Source: Acidobacteriota bacterium (GTDB taxonomy: Bacteria; Acidobacteriota; Vicinamibacteria; Vicinamibacterales; UBA8438). Taken from it: a stretch of 12,194 bases of DNA. Shown piece after piece: positions 1 through 7,699 of this stretch. A program made the position numbers and the translations under genes. A model generated the notes under the pieces. The model was not told where the DNA came from and did not search any database. It saw only the letters and a program-made list of their open reading frames with translations. Where the stretch lies: the NCBI GenBank assembly GCA_005778315.1, contig SXOW01000464.1, positions 1 through 12,194 of the forward strand, read 5' to 3'. Position 1 is the stretch's first letter, and every line of letters begins with the position of its first letter.

Positions 1-420
1 GGCCGAGAACTCGACATCATCGGTGAACGTGCGGGCGAGTGACACATTGTCCTCGATGGCTTGCAGACAGTCTTCGCGCGAAATCCGTAGTTTGCGCTCC
101 AGGTGCAAGTCCGAGGTCGCGATGAACGTGTGAATCCGAGCACGCTCGGCGGGTTTGACAGACTCCGCCGCGCAGGTGATATCAGCCCGGTTACATCGGG
201 CAAGGCCGGCGATCACCGGCCCTTTGATCTCGGTGGCGATCAGGCGCACCGCCTCGGCATCGTCGCGCGACGCGATCGGAAAACCGGCCTCGAGCACATC
301 AACCCCGAGTGCCTGGAGCTTGCGGGCCAATCGCAGTTTTTCCGGGGTGTTCATGGAAAAGCCAGGGGCCTGCTCGCCGTCTCGCAGTGTTGTGTCGAAG
401 ATGATCAGTTTTTCCGCCAC
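1..420 (-). CDS. leuA: 2-isopropylmalate synthase, N-terminal part (cut by window edge)
   Basis: LeuA condenses acetyl-CoA with 2-oxoisovalerate, the first committed step of leucine synthesis in the cytoplasm. The 140 visible codons run from a GTG at 418-420 to the window edge with no stop. Near the N-terminus is the DRE-TIM metallolyase motif FDTTLRDGEQAPGF (residues 8-21), whose R-D-G-E-Q binds the divalent metal and acyl donor. Next come LEAGFPIAS and IAGLARCN, both typical of bacterial LeuA, and then HTFIATSDLHLERKL. The GTG start is supported by AAGGAG at 428-433, seven bases upstream. The catalytic barrel continues off the left edge, and the C-terminal leucine-binding regulatory domain is not visible. 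The gene is divergent from the LysR regulator at 545 and points the same way as leuCD, from which it is separated by that regulator. Family assignment is secure. Homocitrate or citramalate synthase is a less likely alternative. Confidence 0.93.
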   Translation of the reverse strand, partial: MAEKLIIFDTTLRDGEQAPGFSMNTPEKLRLARKLQALGVDVLEAGFPIASRDDAEAVRLIATEIKGPVIAGLARCNRADITCAAESVKPAERARIHTFIATSDLHLERKLRISREDCLQAIEDNVSLARTFTDDVEFSA

Positions 421-465
421 CGTGTCTCTCCTTGTCTTGGCGCAGCGCGCGCCAGAGTGCCTTCT

Positions 466-494
466 AGTTCAAAGCGCGCAACGCATAATGTCAA
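466..494 (-). promoter_or_regulatory. Candidate leuA promoter
   Basis: On the minus strand a perfect -35 hexamer TTGACA lies at 489-494. A 17-base spacer follows, then the weak -10 candidate TGAACT at 466-471 (three of six matches). Transcription would start near 459, giving a leader of about 39 bases before the GTG at 420. A good -35 with a poor -10, placed beside LysR-type dyads, is consistent with a promoter that needs activation. An alternative -10, TATAAT at 496-501, has no recognisable -35 at normal spacing. Confidence 0.45.
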
Positions 495-530
495 GATTAT
501 AAATATTACAACTTAATAACACTTGGTTAT
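485..530. promoter_or_regulatory. Candidate LysR-type operator sites between leuA and lysR
   Basis: Two dyads lie in an AT-rich island inside GC-rich DNA. The right one is ATAAC-ACTTG-GTTAT at 516-530. It is a perfect 5-base inverted repeat in which T517 and A529 are separated by 11 bases, the T-N11-A pattern of LysR-type boxes. The left one is ATAAT-N6-ATTAT at 485-500. Their centres are about 30 bases apart, close to three helical turns. Measured from a leuA start near 459, they sit at about -64 and -33. These are the usual recognition and activation positions for this regulator class. The right dyad also overlaps the putative lysR -10, which would fit autorepression. Confidence 0.55.
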
Positions 531-533
531 ACA
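505..533 (+). promoter_or_regulatory. Candidate lysR promoter
   Basis: ATTACA at 505-510 (four of six matches to TTGACA) is followed by 17 bases and TATACA at 528-533. The start of transcription would fall near 540, only about five bases before the ATG at 545. No clear Shine-Dalgarno sequence precedes that ATG, so the message may be nearly leaderless. The -10 shares bases with the T-N11-A dyad. Confidence 0.4.
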
Positions 534-544
534 CTGACGGCGCG

Positions 545-1432
545 ATGGAACTGAGCGAACTCGAGGTGTTCCAAGTTGTGGCGGCTGAGCACAGCTTCTC
601 GCGAGCCGCGACCCGGCTGCACCGCACCCAACCCGCCGTCAGCCAGGCCATCCGCCGGCTTGAACGGGAGTTGGGCGAGCGGCTGTTCGACCGGTCGTCA
701 AAGACCGGTCGGCTGACGCAGGCCGGCACCATCCTGCTGGACTATGCGGAGCGGCTGACTCGACTCAAGACCGAAGCCGAGCAGGCGGTGCGCGAGCTCC
801 AAGAGCTGAGGCACGGCCGGGTGACGATCGGGGTCAATGAGGCCGCTGTGCACATTCTGCTTCCGATCGTCGAGCAGTTTCGCAAGGCACACCCCTCGGC
901 TCAGGTCGAGATGCGACGCGTGCACTCCAGGCAGATCCCGGGCGAAGTCCTGAACCGCAGTCTCGACTTTGGGTTCGTGACCTTCGAACCGGCCGAACGT
1001 GGTCTGCTGTCCGTACGGCTGGGCGTGGACGAGCTGGTGATGCTGGCGCATCCGCAGCACCCGCTGGCCCGACGCCGGCAGATCACCATGGAGGAGTTCG
1101 GGCGACAGACCGTGATTGCCCACAACGACTATTCCCCTCGACGTGAGCGCGTGCTGCGCCTGTTCGAAGAACAGCATGCGCCGATCAACATCCAGATTTC
1201 ACTGGCCAGTCTGGATGGCATCAAACGCGCGGTCGAGATGGGACTGGGGGTCGCGCTGCTGCCTCGCCGCTGCGCCCTGTCTGAAATTGCACGCAAGCAA
1301 CTGGTGGCGGTACGAGTGCCCAAGCTTGGGATGCCGCGTGACCTGCGCCTCGTGCATCGCGGAACCGGCGAGGTGTCGCACGTCGCCGCCGCTTTCCTCG
1401 CCGCCGCCGAGGCACACTCGGTGAAGCCCTAG
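545..1432 (+). CDS. LysR-type transcriptional regulator, probably of leuA
   Basis: This 295-residue protein has normal LysR-family length. Residues 3-62 form the winged helix-turn-helix: it opens MELSELEVFQVVA, and the recognition-helix region includes RTQPAVSQAIRRLERELG followed by LFDR. A linker helix (about 63-90) leads to a periplasmic-binding-protein-like effector domain starting at GRVTIGVNEA (91-100) and running to about 290. The later segment SLASLDGIKRAVEMGLGVALLP is typical of the second lobe. The ATG is chosen because M-E-L at this position is the usual family start, although no good ribosome site precedes it. It is divergent from leuA and convergent with leuD, so it lies inside the leucine cluster. 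Control of leuA is inferred from position and from the dyads in the shared gap. Its inducer cannot be read from sequence; 2-isopropylmalate or a leucine pathway intermediate is a guess. Confidence 0.94.
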   Translation: MELSELEVFQVVAAEHSFSRAATRLHRTQPAVSQAIRRLERELGERLFDRSSKTGRLTQAGTILLDYAERLTRLKTEAEQAVRELQELRHGRVTIGVNEAAVHILLPIVEQFRKAHPSAQVEMRRVHSRQIPGEVLNRSLDFGFVTFEPAERGLLSVRLGVDELVMLAHPQHPLARRRQITMEEFGRQTVIAHNDYSPRRERVLRLFEEQHAPINIQISLASLDGIKRAVEMGLGVALLPRRCALSEIARKQLVAVRVPKLGMPRDLRLVHRGTGEVSHVAAAFLAAAEAHSVKP

Positions 1433-1446
1433 CGCGGCACCGGCAA

Positions 1447-1465
1447 GGCAAGGCGTCGCCTTGCC
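1447..1465. terminator. Hairpin between convergent lysR and leuD
   Basis: A perfect 8-base inverted repeat, GGCAAGGC / GCCTTGCC, with a 3-base loop lies in the 36-base gap between the two stop codons. It has the right place for a shared bidirectional terminator. No T-tract follows on either strand, so it is not a canonical intrinsic terminator. Confidence 0.4.
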
Positions 1466-1468
1466 CGG

Positions 1469-2062
1469 CTAGAAGCCGCGGATGTAGGGCACGCGGGAGG
1501 CAACGCCCCGGACGACCTCGAAGTCATCGAGCAGCAATCCGGTCGCGTCCCAGGTGCCGGCGAGAAAGGCGTCCCGCACGGCGGCATCCACGGCGATCGA
1601 GATGCGCTGACCGTCTACCGTGACAGTGCGATCCGACAAAGACAGGGTGAGCGACGTGTCCGGGGCGCGCTCGACCAGGTCCATCAGCGGCCCCATGTCG
1701 GCCGCGGACATGGTGACGCAGGGCAGACCGATCGCGAGCGAGTTGCCGCGGAAAATCTCCGAAAAGGATTCACCCACGCAGGCGTGGATTCCCCATCGGT
1801 TCAACGCCTGGGGCGCGTGCTCGCGCGACGAGCCGGAGACGAAGTTGGCGTTGGTGAGGATGATGCGCGCCTGCCGATAGGCCGGGTTCGAAAACGGGTG
1901 GTCTGCCATCGCCGCTCGATCGTCCTCGAAGACGTGGTCACCGAGACCCTCGAATGTGATGGCCTTCAGAAACCGGGCCGGGATAATCCGGTCGGTGTCG
2001 ATGTTGTCCCCGCGCAGCGGCAGGGCGGAACCGTCGATACGGTCTATTTCACGGCTGGACAC
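1469..2062 (-). CDS. leuD: 3-isopropylmalate dehydratase small subunit
   Basis: LeuD is the swivelling small subunit that pairs with LeuC to isomerise 2-isopropylmalate to 3-isopropylmalate. The 197 residues match the usual bacterial length. Visible landmarks are RGDNIDTDRIIPARF (17-31), the GSSREHAPQAL loop (77-87) and VGESFSEIFRGNS (96-108). The substrate-contact loop reads NFVSGSSREHA, where most homologues have NFGCGSSREHA, so the usual Gly-Cys pair is Val-Ser here. The start is GTG at 2060-2062, with AGGA at 2071-2074 eight bases upstream. It lies 25 bases after the leuC stop, so translation of both from one message is expected. Its 3' end converges with the LysR gene. Confidence 0.96.
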   Translation of the reverse strand: MSSREIDRIDGSALPLRGDNIDTDRIIPARFLKAITFEGLGDHVFEDDRAAMADHPFSNPAYRQARIILTNANFVSGSSREHAPQALNRWGIHACVGESFSEIFRGNSLAIGLPCVTMSAADMGPLMDLVERAPDTSLTLSLSDRTVTVDGQRISIAVDAAVRDAFLAGTWDATGLLLDDFEVVRGVASRVPYIRGF

Positions 2063-2087
2063 GGGTGTTTTCCTATCAGGTCACGCG

Positions 2088-3482
2088 CTACAACGCGTCG
2101 CGAACGTCGACGACTTCACCGGCCAGCGCCGCAGCCGCCACCATGGCCGGGCTCATCAGCAACGTCCGACCTGTCGGACTGCCCTGGCGGCCCTTGAAAT
2201 TCCGGTTGGAGGACGAGGCGCAGAGCTGGTTCCCCTCGAGTCGGTCGGGATTCATCGCCAGGCACCTCGAACAGCCGGCGCCTCGCCACTCGAATCCCGC
2301 CTCGCGAAACACCTGGTCCAGCCCCTCGCGCTCGGCCGCCGCGAGCACCGCTCGCGACCCCGGCACGACCAGTGCCTTCACGTGCGACGCCACCCGTCGG
2401 CCCTTGGCAATGCGCGCTGCTTCGCGCAGGTCTGACAGCCTGGAATTGGTGCAGGACCCGACGAAGGCCACGTCGATCCTGGTGCCCATTATCGGCGCGC
2501 CGCCAACCAGACCCATGAAGTCGAGCGCTTCGGCCACCGCACCGTTCGTGCCCGCGTCGCCAGTGGCCGGGATGCGCTCGCTGACGCCCACCGACTGTCC
2601 GGGGTTGATGCCCCACGTCACGCGTGGCTCGATCTCGGCCGCCGCAATCTCCACGACGTCGTCGTAGTCGGCGTCAGCGTCGGACGCAATCGAGCGCCAC
2701 CAGGAAACGGCGCGGTCGAAGGCGTCGCCCTGCGGCGCGAAGCGACGCCCACGCAGATAGTCGAACGTGGTCTGGTCCGGGTTGACGTAGCCGACCCGCG
2801 CACCGCCTGCGATGGACATGTTGCACATGGTCAACCGCTCCTCGATGCTCATCGCGTCGACCGCGGTGCCCCCGTATTCGTAGGCATGCCCCACGCCGCC
2901 TTGGACGCCAAGGCGGTGAATGATCTCCAGAATCACGTCTTTCGCGAACACGCCATTCCCCAAGGTGCCGTTCACGGCAATCCGCCGCACCTTGAGCGGC
3001 TCGAACGCCAGCGATTGCGAGGCCAGCACATCACGGACCTGCGAGGTGCCGATACCGAACGCCACCGCTCCCAACGCTCCGTGGGTCGAGGTGTGGCTAT
3101 CGCCGCACGCGATGGTCATCCCCGGCTGGGTCAGTCCGAGTTCAGGACCGATGACGTGCACGATGCCCTGGTTCTCGCTGTCGAGGTTCCAGAGCGGAAT
3201 GTTGTATTCCGCGCAGTTGCGCTCGAGCGCCGACAGCATCGCTTCAGCCAAGGTGTCCTGGAACGGTCGCGTCTGGTCCAGGGTCGGGATGATGTGGTCG
3301 GTCGTGCCGAATGTCCGCTCGGGAAACGCGACCCCGATCCCACGCGCCCGAAGCATGTCGAATGCCTGTGGCGTCGTGACCTCATGAATCAGATGCAGGC
3401 CGATGAAGAGTTGTGTCTGGCCGGTCGACAACGGCCGCACGGTGTGAAGGTCCCAGACCTTCTTGAGCAGTGTTTTACCCAT
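2088..3482 (-). CDS. leuC: 3-isopropylmalate dehydratase large subunit
   Basis: LeuC is the aconitase-family large subunit carrying the [4Fe-4S] cluster of isopropylmalate isomerase. The 464 residues are full length. The three cluster cysteines are visible: C344 in FVGSCTNSR, and C404 and C407 in GAGCSRCLAMNPD. Other conserved segments are TTDHIIPT (60-67), CGDSHTSTHGALGAVAFGIG (126-145) and SSNRNFKGRQG (424-434). The ATG at 3480-3482 is preceded by AAGAGGG ending four bases away. It begins only 24 bases after the stop of the DUF4340 gene. There is no room for a promoter in that gap, so leuC and leuD probably lie at the 3' end of the transporter operon. An internal promoter in the DUF4340 coding region cannot be excluded. 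Confidence 0.98.
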   Translation of the reverse strand: MGKTLLKKVWDLHTVRPLSTGQTQLFIGLHLIHEVTTPQAFDMLRARGIGVAFPERTFGTTDHIIPTLDQTRPFQDTLAEAMLSALERNCAEYNIPLWNLDSENQGIVHVIGPELGLTQPGMTIACGDSHTSTHGALGAVAFGIGTSQVRDVLASQSLAFEPLKVRRIAVNGTLGNGVFAKDVILEIIHRLGVQGGVGHAYEYGGTAVDAMSIEERLTMCNMSIAGGARVGYVNPDQTTFDYLRGRRFAPQGDAFDRAVSWWRSIASDADADYDDVVEIAAAEIEPRVTWGINPGQSVGVSERIPATGDAGTNGAVAEALDFMGLVGGAPIMGTRIDVAFVGSCTNSRLSDLREAARIAKGRRVASHVKALVVPGSRAVLAAAEREGLDQVFREAGFEWRGAGCSRCLAMNPDRLEGNQLCASSSNRNFKGRQGSPTGRTLLMSPAMVAAAALAGEVVDVRDAL

Positions 3483-3506
3483 GAACCCTCTTGGTGCCGC
3501 GTGGCG

Positions 3507-4892
3507 CTAGCTGGCTGGTCCGGCAGGCTCCTCGATGTCCTCCAGCAGGTCGTCGCGGGTCTTGTGGACGCGGCCGTAGCTGCCGGCGGACACGACGTAG
3601 TACCACTTGGCGAAGCGGGTCGAGAGTTGTTCCGCGCGCGCGCGGCCCTCTTCAGTGCGACGCGCCCACTGAGCGTGGAGGTCAGCGGCAGACTTGTTGG
3701 CTCGGTCGGCATCCGTCCACTGGCCTTCCGGCTTGTTCTCGAAATCCCGGTTGGAGGGCTGCTCGGGCTCGGGCAAGGCGTCGGGGTCAAACTCGGCTGA
3801 GATCAACACGTAACGGTTCTCACCAGAGCCGGTCTCTTCGTCGTCGCTGGTGTCGTCACCAATCGCGATCGCGTTGCCGCTGCCATACAGAATCTCGCCA
3901 AAGCGGAGCGTGTAGAGCACACCGATATCGGTGCGCACGAGCAGCTCCCCTTCGTTCGACAGCATGTCGCCGCTCTGGGTCGGATAGAAGCCGCGCGACT
4001 GCATGGTCTGCAGGTCGGCGTTGGTGATGGTACGGGCTTCAAAGGCTTGACGGAGGTTGCCGCTCAGGCCTTCCGGCTTGGGCCGGACGCCGTCGATCTT
4101 GAGGCCCATGAGACCGCCGACGAGCAGATTCATCTGCACGTAGTCGACCTCCTTGCCGGCCGGAGTGCCATCGGCGGTCCAGGTGTCTTGGTCGACCCAA
4201 TCTACGGTGAACTCGCCTTGCCGCCGTATGCCGCCGCTCCGCTCGTCGATCTGATACTCGTTGAGCGCGACGCGTTTCACGTCGTCGCGCTCGACCCCCA
4301 ACAGGTTCGTCTCGATCCAGTCGCTGAACTGGGTGGACAGGCCAATGTCGGTCTGGGCTGCGTAGACGCGGTTCTGGTCGGGCACGCGTACGAAGCGGAA
4401 TCCGGGGCGTCCCTCGACGGGGTCGCCGATGATCAAGTCGGCCAGGACTTGCTCACTCGCGCCCTTGAACGTCACCCGTCGGCCGCGTCCCCGGATTGTG
4501 CTGACGCTCTCGTCGAGCGGGTCGATGACTCCGAACGACTCGTGGTCGGTGACGTTGTCTGAGCGAAAGTCATCCTTCGTGATCGCGATGACGCCGGCGG
4601 CGGTGTTGGCCAGACGCTCCGCCCCGTCGGCGGGATAGTCGTGGTGCGACGGGATGGTCCACAGGCCATTGCGGTTCGTCACCTCGAAGGTCGCTGCCGC
4701 CGCGGTCTCTTCGTCGAACTCGACCACCTCGAGGGTCGTTGCCATCTCCGGGTCGGTGAAGTCGGCGAAGAAGGTCTCTCCGACATCGAAGAACGCATCG
4801 GGTGCCGCCCGTCTGGGCGTGGTCAGCAGGGCCAGGGCGACGAGTACCAGCGCCGCACCACCAAATACCGAGGTTTTCTGTAGTTCGCTCAT
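3507..4892 (-). CDS. DUF4340 family membrane-anchored protein of a Gld-type ABC system
   Basis: The 461-residue product has one N-terminal membrane segment (about 8-25) after a short cytoplasmic start, so most of it should be outside the cytoplasmic membrane. Residues from about 55 to 330 look like a DUF4340 domain. Cues are a segment with NGLWTIPSHHDYPADG, a repeat-like DRVYAAQTDI-type strand (here NRVYAAQTDI, 175-184) and the C-terminal signature RFAKWYYVVSAGSYGRVH (426-443). Genes of this family commonly follow gldG-like genes in Acidobacteriota and Planctomycetota. The molecular function is unknown; an accessory subunit of the transporter is inferred from position. A low-complexity acidic stretch (347-357) interrupts the domain. 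The ATG at 4890-4892 has only a weak ribosome site. The gene follows two RNA hairpins and precedes leuC by 24 bases. Confidence 0.82.
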   Translation of the reverse strand: MSELQKTSVFGGAALVLVALALLTTPRRAAPDAFFDVGETFFADFTDPEMATTLEVVEFDEETAAAATFEVTNRNGLWTIPSHHDYPADGAERLANTAAGVIAITKDDFRSDNVTDHESFGVIDPLDESVSTIRGRGRRVTFKGASEQVLADLIIGDPVEGRPGFRFVRVPDQNRVYAAQTDIGLSTQFSDWIETNLLGVERDDVKRVALNEYQIDERSGGIRRQGEFTVDWVDQDTWTADGTPAGKEVDYVQMNLLVGGLMGLKIDGVRPKPEGLSGNLRQAFEARTITNADLQTMQSRGFYPTQSGDMLSNEGELLVRTDIGVLYTLRFGEILYGSGNAIAIGDDTSDDEETGSGENRYVLISAEFDPDALPEPEQPSNRDFENKPEGQWTDADRANKSAADLHAQWARRTEEGRARAEQLSTRFAKWYYVVSAGSYGRVHKTRDDLLEDIEEPAGPAS

Positions 4893-4904
4893 CGGTCTTG
4901 CTCA

Positions 4905-4962
4905 GCGGCCCCGAAGGGCCTTGCTACGACATCCGGGCGGCCCCGGAGGGCCTTGCTGCGAC
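4905..4962 (-). repeat. Two direct repeats forming UNCG-tetraloop hairpins
   Basis: Two 26-base copies, at 4905-4930 and 4937-4962, match at 24 positions and repeat at a 32-base interval. In the minus-strand transcript each folds into GGCCC-loop-GGGCC. The loops are UUCG (copy 4905-4930) and UCCG (copy 4937-4962), both members of the very stable UNCG class with the preferred C-G closing pair. A shorter third piece, AGCAAGACC, recurs at 4894-4902 just before the DUF4340 start. The pair fills most of the 76-base gap between the fusion gene and the DUF4340 gene. It has no U-tract and so is probably not a simple terminator. Confidence 0.75.
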
Positions 4963-4968
4963 GACTTC

Positions 4969-7680
4969 TTAGGTGCGAAGACGTCTGGCGGCGGCCGCGC
5001 CTTCGCGTTCGCGGCGCTGGCGGCGGACAAAGATCATCGCGCCTAACAGGATCACCGGGACAGGCGGCAACAGGATGGCGAACGTCTTGATCCGGCTCTG
5101 AATGCCCCGGATCTGCGTTTCCATCCGTTCGAGACTCGCTCGAATCTGGGTTTCCTTCTCGGTCTGGATGTTCGCCGACAGCACCTGCAGGCGTCGGTTC
5201 TCAACCTCCTCGAGATTGCGCGCCATGATCTGCTTGGCCTGCGCGTCGATATCGTCGCGGTTCCGCACCTCGGCCACCCGCTCGTTCAACCGTTCTTGGG
5301 CCTCGGTCAGCGCCTGCTCCGCATCCTCTTCCGCCTGCTTCTCGTCCAGGGTCCGCTGCGCGACGAACTCGGCCGTCTGCGCTTCGACCCGCTGCAAGGT
5401 CCGGTGGCGGGCTCGACGGCTGCGGAGTGCGATGAACGAATCGTCCTCGACCAGCGCGTCCATGGCGTTGAGGAAGAACGTGACGTTGTCGAAGTTGAGA
5501 TTGGCCGGGGCCGTCTCACGAATCTGGAAAAACTGCTCGCTGACGAAATCGAGGTCGGCGATGACCACGGCGTTCACCGGCCCGTCGGTGGGCCAGGGCG
5601 AATCACTGGCGGCGGCGAGCGGGTCGGCCTCGGCGGATTCGGCCGGGGGGTCGCCACCTTTCCGTATCCGAGCCGCCAGCACGTAGGTCTCGTCGTCCTG
5701 CTCACGCACCGGATTCGGGTTGATCTGCGGTCCGAAGAAGCTCTGCTGGACCAGCGTGAAGTAGCCGCTACTCCCGGACTTGACGCCGGTGTGCAGCAGG
5801 GGTTCGAATTCCACCGCTGGGTCGTCACCGGGCGTAAGAAATCCGGGATACAGGAAGACGAGTTCCTGCAGGTCCTTGACGATGTCCACATTGGGATTGA
5901 ATGTCTCCGGGTTCTCGTTCCCGGCGCCAAGGAACACCACCTCCGACGGCATGTAGGACAGATCCGGATGCGGCTTGTAGCTGTCCCAGACAATCCGCGT
6001 CGGCTCCCAGTCCACGCCCAGGTCGGCCATCCACCGCCTGACGTTGCCACGCGGACCGGGTCGTGGCTGCCCCGGCGGATAGGTCATGGGGTTGCCGTCG
6101 CCCACCCACTCGGCCGGTGAGAGGGTGGGGTCCACCGCCGGCAAGGGGTCTACCAGAATCATGGCGGGCTTTCCCGTGCGGAGATAGCCCGTGACGTTGG
6201 TCATCTGGTCCGTCTGCATCGATGACGGCAAGGCGACGACCAGCGCGTCGATGTCGTCCGGAATCGGGAACTCCGCGTTGACCTCGACCACCTCGTACTG
6301 CTTCTGTAGCTCGTTGACCACCGACCAGCGCGGCATCTGCTGCTCACTGGTCAGATTCTGACCGCCAAAGATCTTCACCATCGTGTCGACGATACCGACA
6401 CGTTTGCGCTCGGTGCCGGACACCACGCGAATCGTCCGCATGATCTCGTATTCAGTCGGCAGGCCGCGATCGAAGAACGGAATCACCTGCTGGGCAGCGC
6501 CAGCTGTGAACGCCACGCCCAGGAAGACCTCGGTGATTTCGGCCCTCCCGGCGGCGACGTCCCGCATCGCGCGAGGCCGGATGCCAAATTTCTCCCGAGC
6601 ATTCACGGCCGCGGCGGTGAACGGCTCGGTGTCTTCGATGAGCACCTCCACCTTCGCGCCGGCCAGCGCGTCGACCTCTTCGAGGATGCCGATCAGGTTT
6701 GATCGAGCCTGGACGAAGGGCTCGGGGACGTTCGGACTCAGGAATGCCTGGATGAACACCGGCCGATCGTCAGGAAGCTCCGCCAGCAGCCGCCGGGTCT
6801 CGGCACTGACCGAGGACAACCGCTCGCCCGTGACGTCGACCCGCATCGTCGCCCGGGCCACCACCGCATTGGCGGCAATCAGGGCCACGGCCAACGCCAC
6901 CGCGCGCACGGCGTGATGCGACCACATCGGAAGCCCATCCGCTTCTCGGGGCCAGTGACGACGACTCGCAACGAGGGTGTTCAGATACAGAAAGAAGCCG
7001 GCCACCGACACAAAGGAGATCAGGCCGGACAGCGTCAGCACGCCTTTCGCGAAGTCCCAAAATGGGGCGAACACGCTCAGGGCCTCGACGGCCCGCCCGG
7101 CATCGACGCTCAGCGAGCCCAGAACGGAGTCGATGAAGATGATGGCGCCGCAGAACAGGGTGCCGAGGATGAAGGCCACCGTGGAGTTGGCGGTCAACAG
7201 GGAGGCCAGCATGCCTACCGGAATCAATGCGGCGCCGACCATCCAGAAGCCAAAGTAGTTCCCGAACATCAATCCCAAGTCCGGGTTGCCGAGGAAGAAC
7301 AGCACGAGTACGTGGCTGAACGACAACACCAGAGACGCGGTGTAGATGCCCAGGGTGGCGGCATACTTACCCAGCACCAATTCGAGATCCGTCGCCGGCA
7401 ACGTGAACAGCAGCTCGGCCGTGCCCAGACGCCGCTCCTCGGACCATACGGACATGGTCAGCGCCGGAATGAACAGCAGCAAGATAAACGGGAAGACACC
7501 GTTGAGCTGGTCGAGATTGGCCAGGTTGTCCAGAAAGAAACGGTCCTGCCAGAACGCCGCGGCCGCGCTGAGAAAGATGAACAACGTGATGAACACGTAG
7601 CCGGTGGCGCTGCTGAAGTACAGGCGCAAGTCGCGCTTGGCTAACGCTCGGACGATGGCGAAATTGACTCTGCTCCCCAT
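4969..7680 (-). CDS. Fused GldF-like ABC-2 permease and GldG-like auxiliary protein
   Basis: In Bacteroidota gliding and related ABC systems, GldF is the permease and GldG its periplasmic partner. Here both lie in one 903-residue chain. Residues 1-240 form an ABC-2 permease with about six membrane segments (27-45, 62-79, 107-130, 138-163, 165-187, 218-237) and the conserved cytoplasmic piece SEERRLGTAELLFTLP (80-95). A seventh segment (257-275) starts the GldG-like part, whose external domain spans about 280-745 and includes RKRVGIVD (425-432) and LVVALPSSMQTD. Residues about 755-865 are rich in Glu, Gln and Arg with heptad character, suggesting a long coiled coil. A last membrane segment lies at 866-885. 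The ATG at 7678-7680 lies 19 bases after the ATPase stop, but its ribosome site is weak. The substrate is unknown. Confidence 0.9.
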   Translation of the reverse strand: MGSRVNFAIVRALAKRDLRLYFSSATGYVFITLFIFLSAAAAFWQDRFFLDNLANLDQLNGVFPFILLLFIPALTMSVWSEERRLGTAELLFTLPATDLELVLGKYAATLGIYTASLVLSFSHVLVLFFLGNPDLGLMFGNYFGFWMVGAALIPVGMLASLLTANSTVAFILGTLFCGAIIFIDSVLGSLSVDAGRAVEALSVFAPFWDFAKGVLTLSGLISFVSVAGFFLYLNTLVASRRHWPREADGLPMWSHHAVRAVALAVALIAANAVVARATMRVDVTGERLSSVSAETRRLLAELPDDRPVFIQAFLSPNVPEPFVQARSNLIGILEEVDALAGAKVEVLIEDTEPFTAAAVNAREKFGIRPRAMRDVAAGRAEITEVFLGVAFTAGAAQQVIPFFDRGLPTEYEIMRTIRVVSGTERKRVGIVDTMVKIFGGQNLTSEQQMPRWSVVNELQKQYEVVEVNAEFPIPDDIDALVVALPSSMQTDQMTNVTGYLRTGKPAMILVDPLPAVDPTLSPAEWVGDGNPMTYPPGQPRPGPRGNVRRWMADLGVDWEPTRIVWDSYKPHPDLSYMPSEVVFLGAGNENPETFNPNVDIVKDLQELVFLYPGFLTPGDDPAVEFEPLLHTGVKSGSSGYFTLVQQSFFGPQINPNPVREQDDETYVLAARIRKGGDPPAESAEADPLAAASDSPWPTDGPVNAVVIADLDFVSEQFFQIRETAPANLNFDNVTFFLNAMDALVEDDSFIALRSRRARHRTLQRVEAQTAEFVAQRTLDEKQAEEDAEQALTEAQERLNERVAEVRNRDDIDAQAKQIMARNLEEVENRRLQVLSANIQTEKETQIRASLERMETQIRGIQSRIKTFAILLPPVPVILLGAMIFVRRQRREREGAAAARRLRT

Positions 7681-7699
7681 GATGTGATGTCTCGTCTCG

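Noticed and set aside
2886..3800. Plus-strand open frame of about 304 codons
   Set aside because: It is antisense to leuC and the end of the DUF4340 gene. The minus-strand genes have conserved motifs and this frame has none.
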